47,170 bases of DNA from Streptomyces triticagri. GTDB lineage: Bacteria > Actinomycetota > Actinomycetes > Streptomycetales > Streptomycetaceae. The position numbers and the translations under genes are program-made. Shown here in pieces: positions 47,108 through 47,170 of the stretch. The notes under the pieces were generated by a model. That model saw only the letters and a list, made by a program, of their open reading frames with translations, was not told the DNA's origin and ran no database searches. Location of the stretch: the NCBI RefSeq assembly GCF_003429565.1, contig NZ_QUAK01000235.1, forward strand, positions 1 to 47,170, in the 5' to 3' direction. Positions within the stretch are counted from its first letter, which is position 1. Each line of letters begins with the position of its first letter.

Positions 47108-47170
47108 GGGGCACATCCTGCCGTACGAGGCTGTGCACACGGCGAGGGCCGCCGCACCGTCGGTGCGGCG
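47108..47170. other. Upstream edge of the window
   Basis: 63 bp of the GT87-like gene's upstream region; it ends in a GCCGCACCG-TCG-GTGCGGC hairpin-like sequence. Nothing else seen. Confidence 0.3.

Noticed and set aside
1..47170. Whole window as a mobile or biosynthetic island
   Set aside because: No integrase, transposase, direct terminal repeats or biosynthetic core enzymes; gene content is conserved Streptomyces core.

Overview
The window is high-GC DNA with GTG/TTG starts, strong GC bias at third codon positions and typical Streptomyces families (SsgA, SsgR, FemX, DUF5326, PtpA, Rex-type cyd operator). It looks like core Streptomyces chromosome close to oriC. Two things support that place: the dnaB / rplI-rpsR-ssb-rpsF block, and six copies of the ParB site parS (GTTTCACGTGAAAC; five perfect, one with a single mismatch). 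parS sites cluster around oriC in this genus. I see no rRNA, tRNA, IS element, prophage, CRISPR array or biosynthetic cluster.

Layout. 1-3.1 kb: a luciferase-like flavin oxidoreductase, a HAD phosphatase and a secreted coiled-coil M23 peptidase. 3.3-11.4 kb: a respiratory block on the minus strand, cydA-cydB-cydCD (cytochrome bd oxidase and its ABC exporter, fused in one chain), followed by a DevS/DosT-like two-GAF histidine kinase. A near-perfect Rex operator lies upstream of cydA and two parS sites lie at the cydB/cydCD junction. 11.6-16.5 kb: a HisC-type aminotransferase, a LacI-family regulator with a TTA (bldA) codon, a PPP-like phosphoesterase and a small membrane protein. 16.6-20 kb: thiC under a TPP riboswitch, and a YibE/F membrane protein. 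20-21.3 kb: the sporulation pair ssgA-ssgR. 21.5-24.4 kb: DUF5326, cupin and holin_4-like small proteins, then ptpA translationally coupled to a PLP-dependent trans-sulfuration-type enzyme. 24.6-33.3 kb: regulators (LysR, two MarR, PadR), GNAT acetyltransferases, a Nudix hydrolase, a DUF2269-like membrane protein, a serine hydrolase and two alpha/beta hydrolases. 33.4-36.8 kb: argG with a predicted ArgR operator, and a divergent TetR / Tet(X)-like monooxygenase pair. 37-42.5 kb: a small acidic protein, dnaB with a DnaA-box-like cluster upstream, a MATE transporter, and the rpsF-ssb-rpsR-rplI operon. 42.8-47.1 kb: a small membrane protein, FemX, an alanine-racemase-like enzyme and a GT87-like mannosyltransferase.

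How it fits together. The left half joins low-oxygen respiration (cyd, Rex site, DevS-like kinase). The centre joins development and cell division (SsgA/SsgR, PtpA, the TTA-bearing LacI regulator). The right end joins replication, translation and wall assembly. The most distinctive signal is how the parS sites are placed. Two lie at translation starts: the cydCD GTG start codon is inside parS, and the DUF2269-like gene begins at one. Two form the centre of perfect 30- and 42-bp palindromes between or just after convergent genes, where they could also act as terminators. No wholly new multi-gene system is evident; the findings are mostly regulatory architecture and a few divergent or oddly configured genes.
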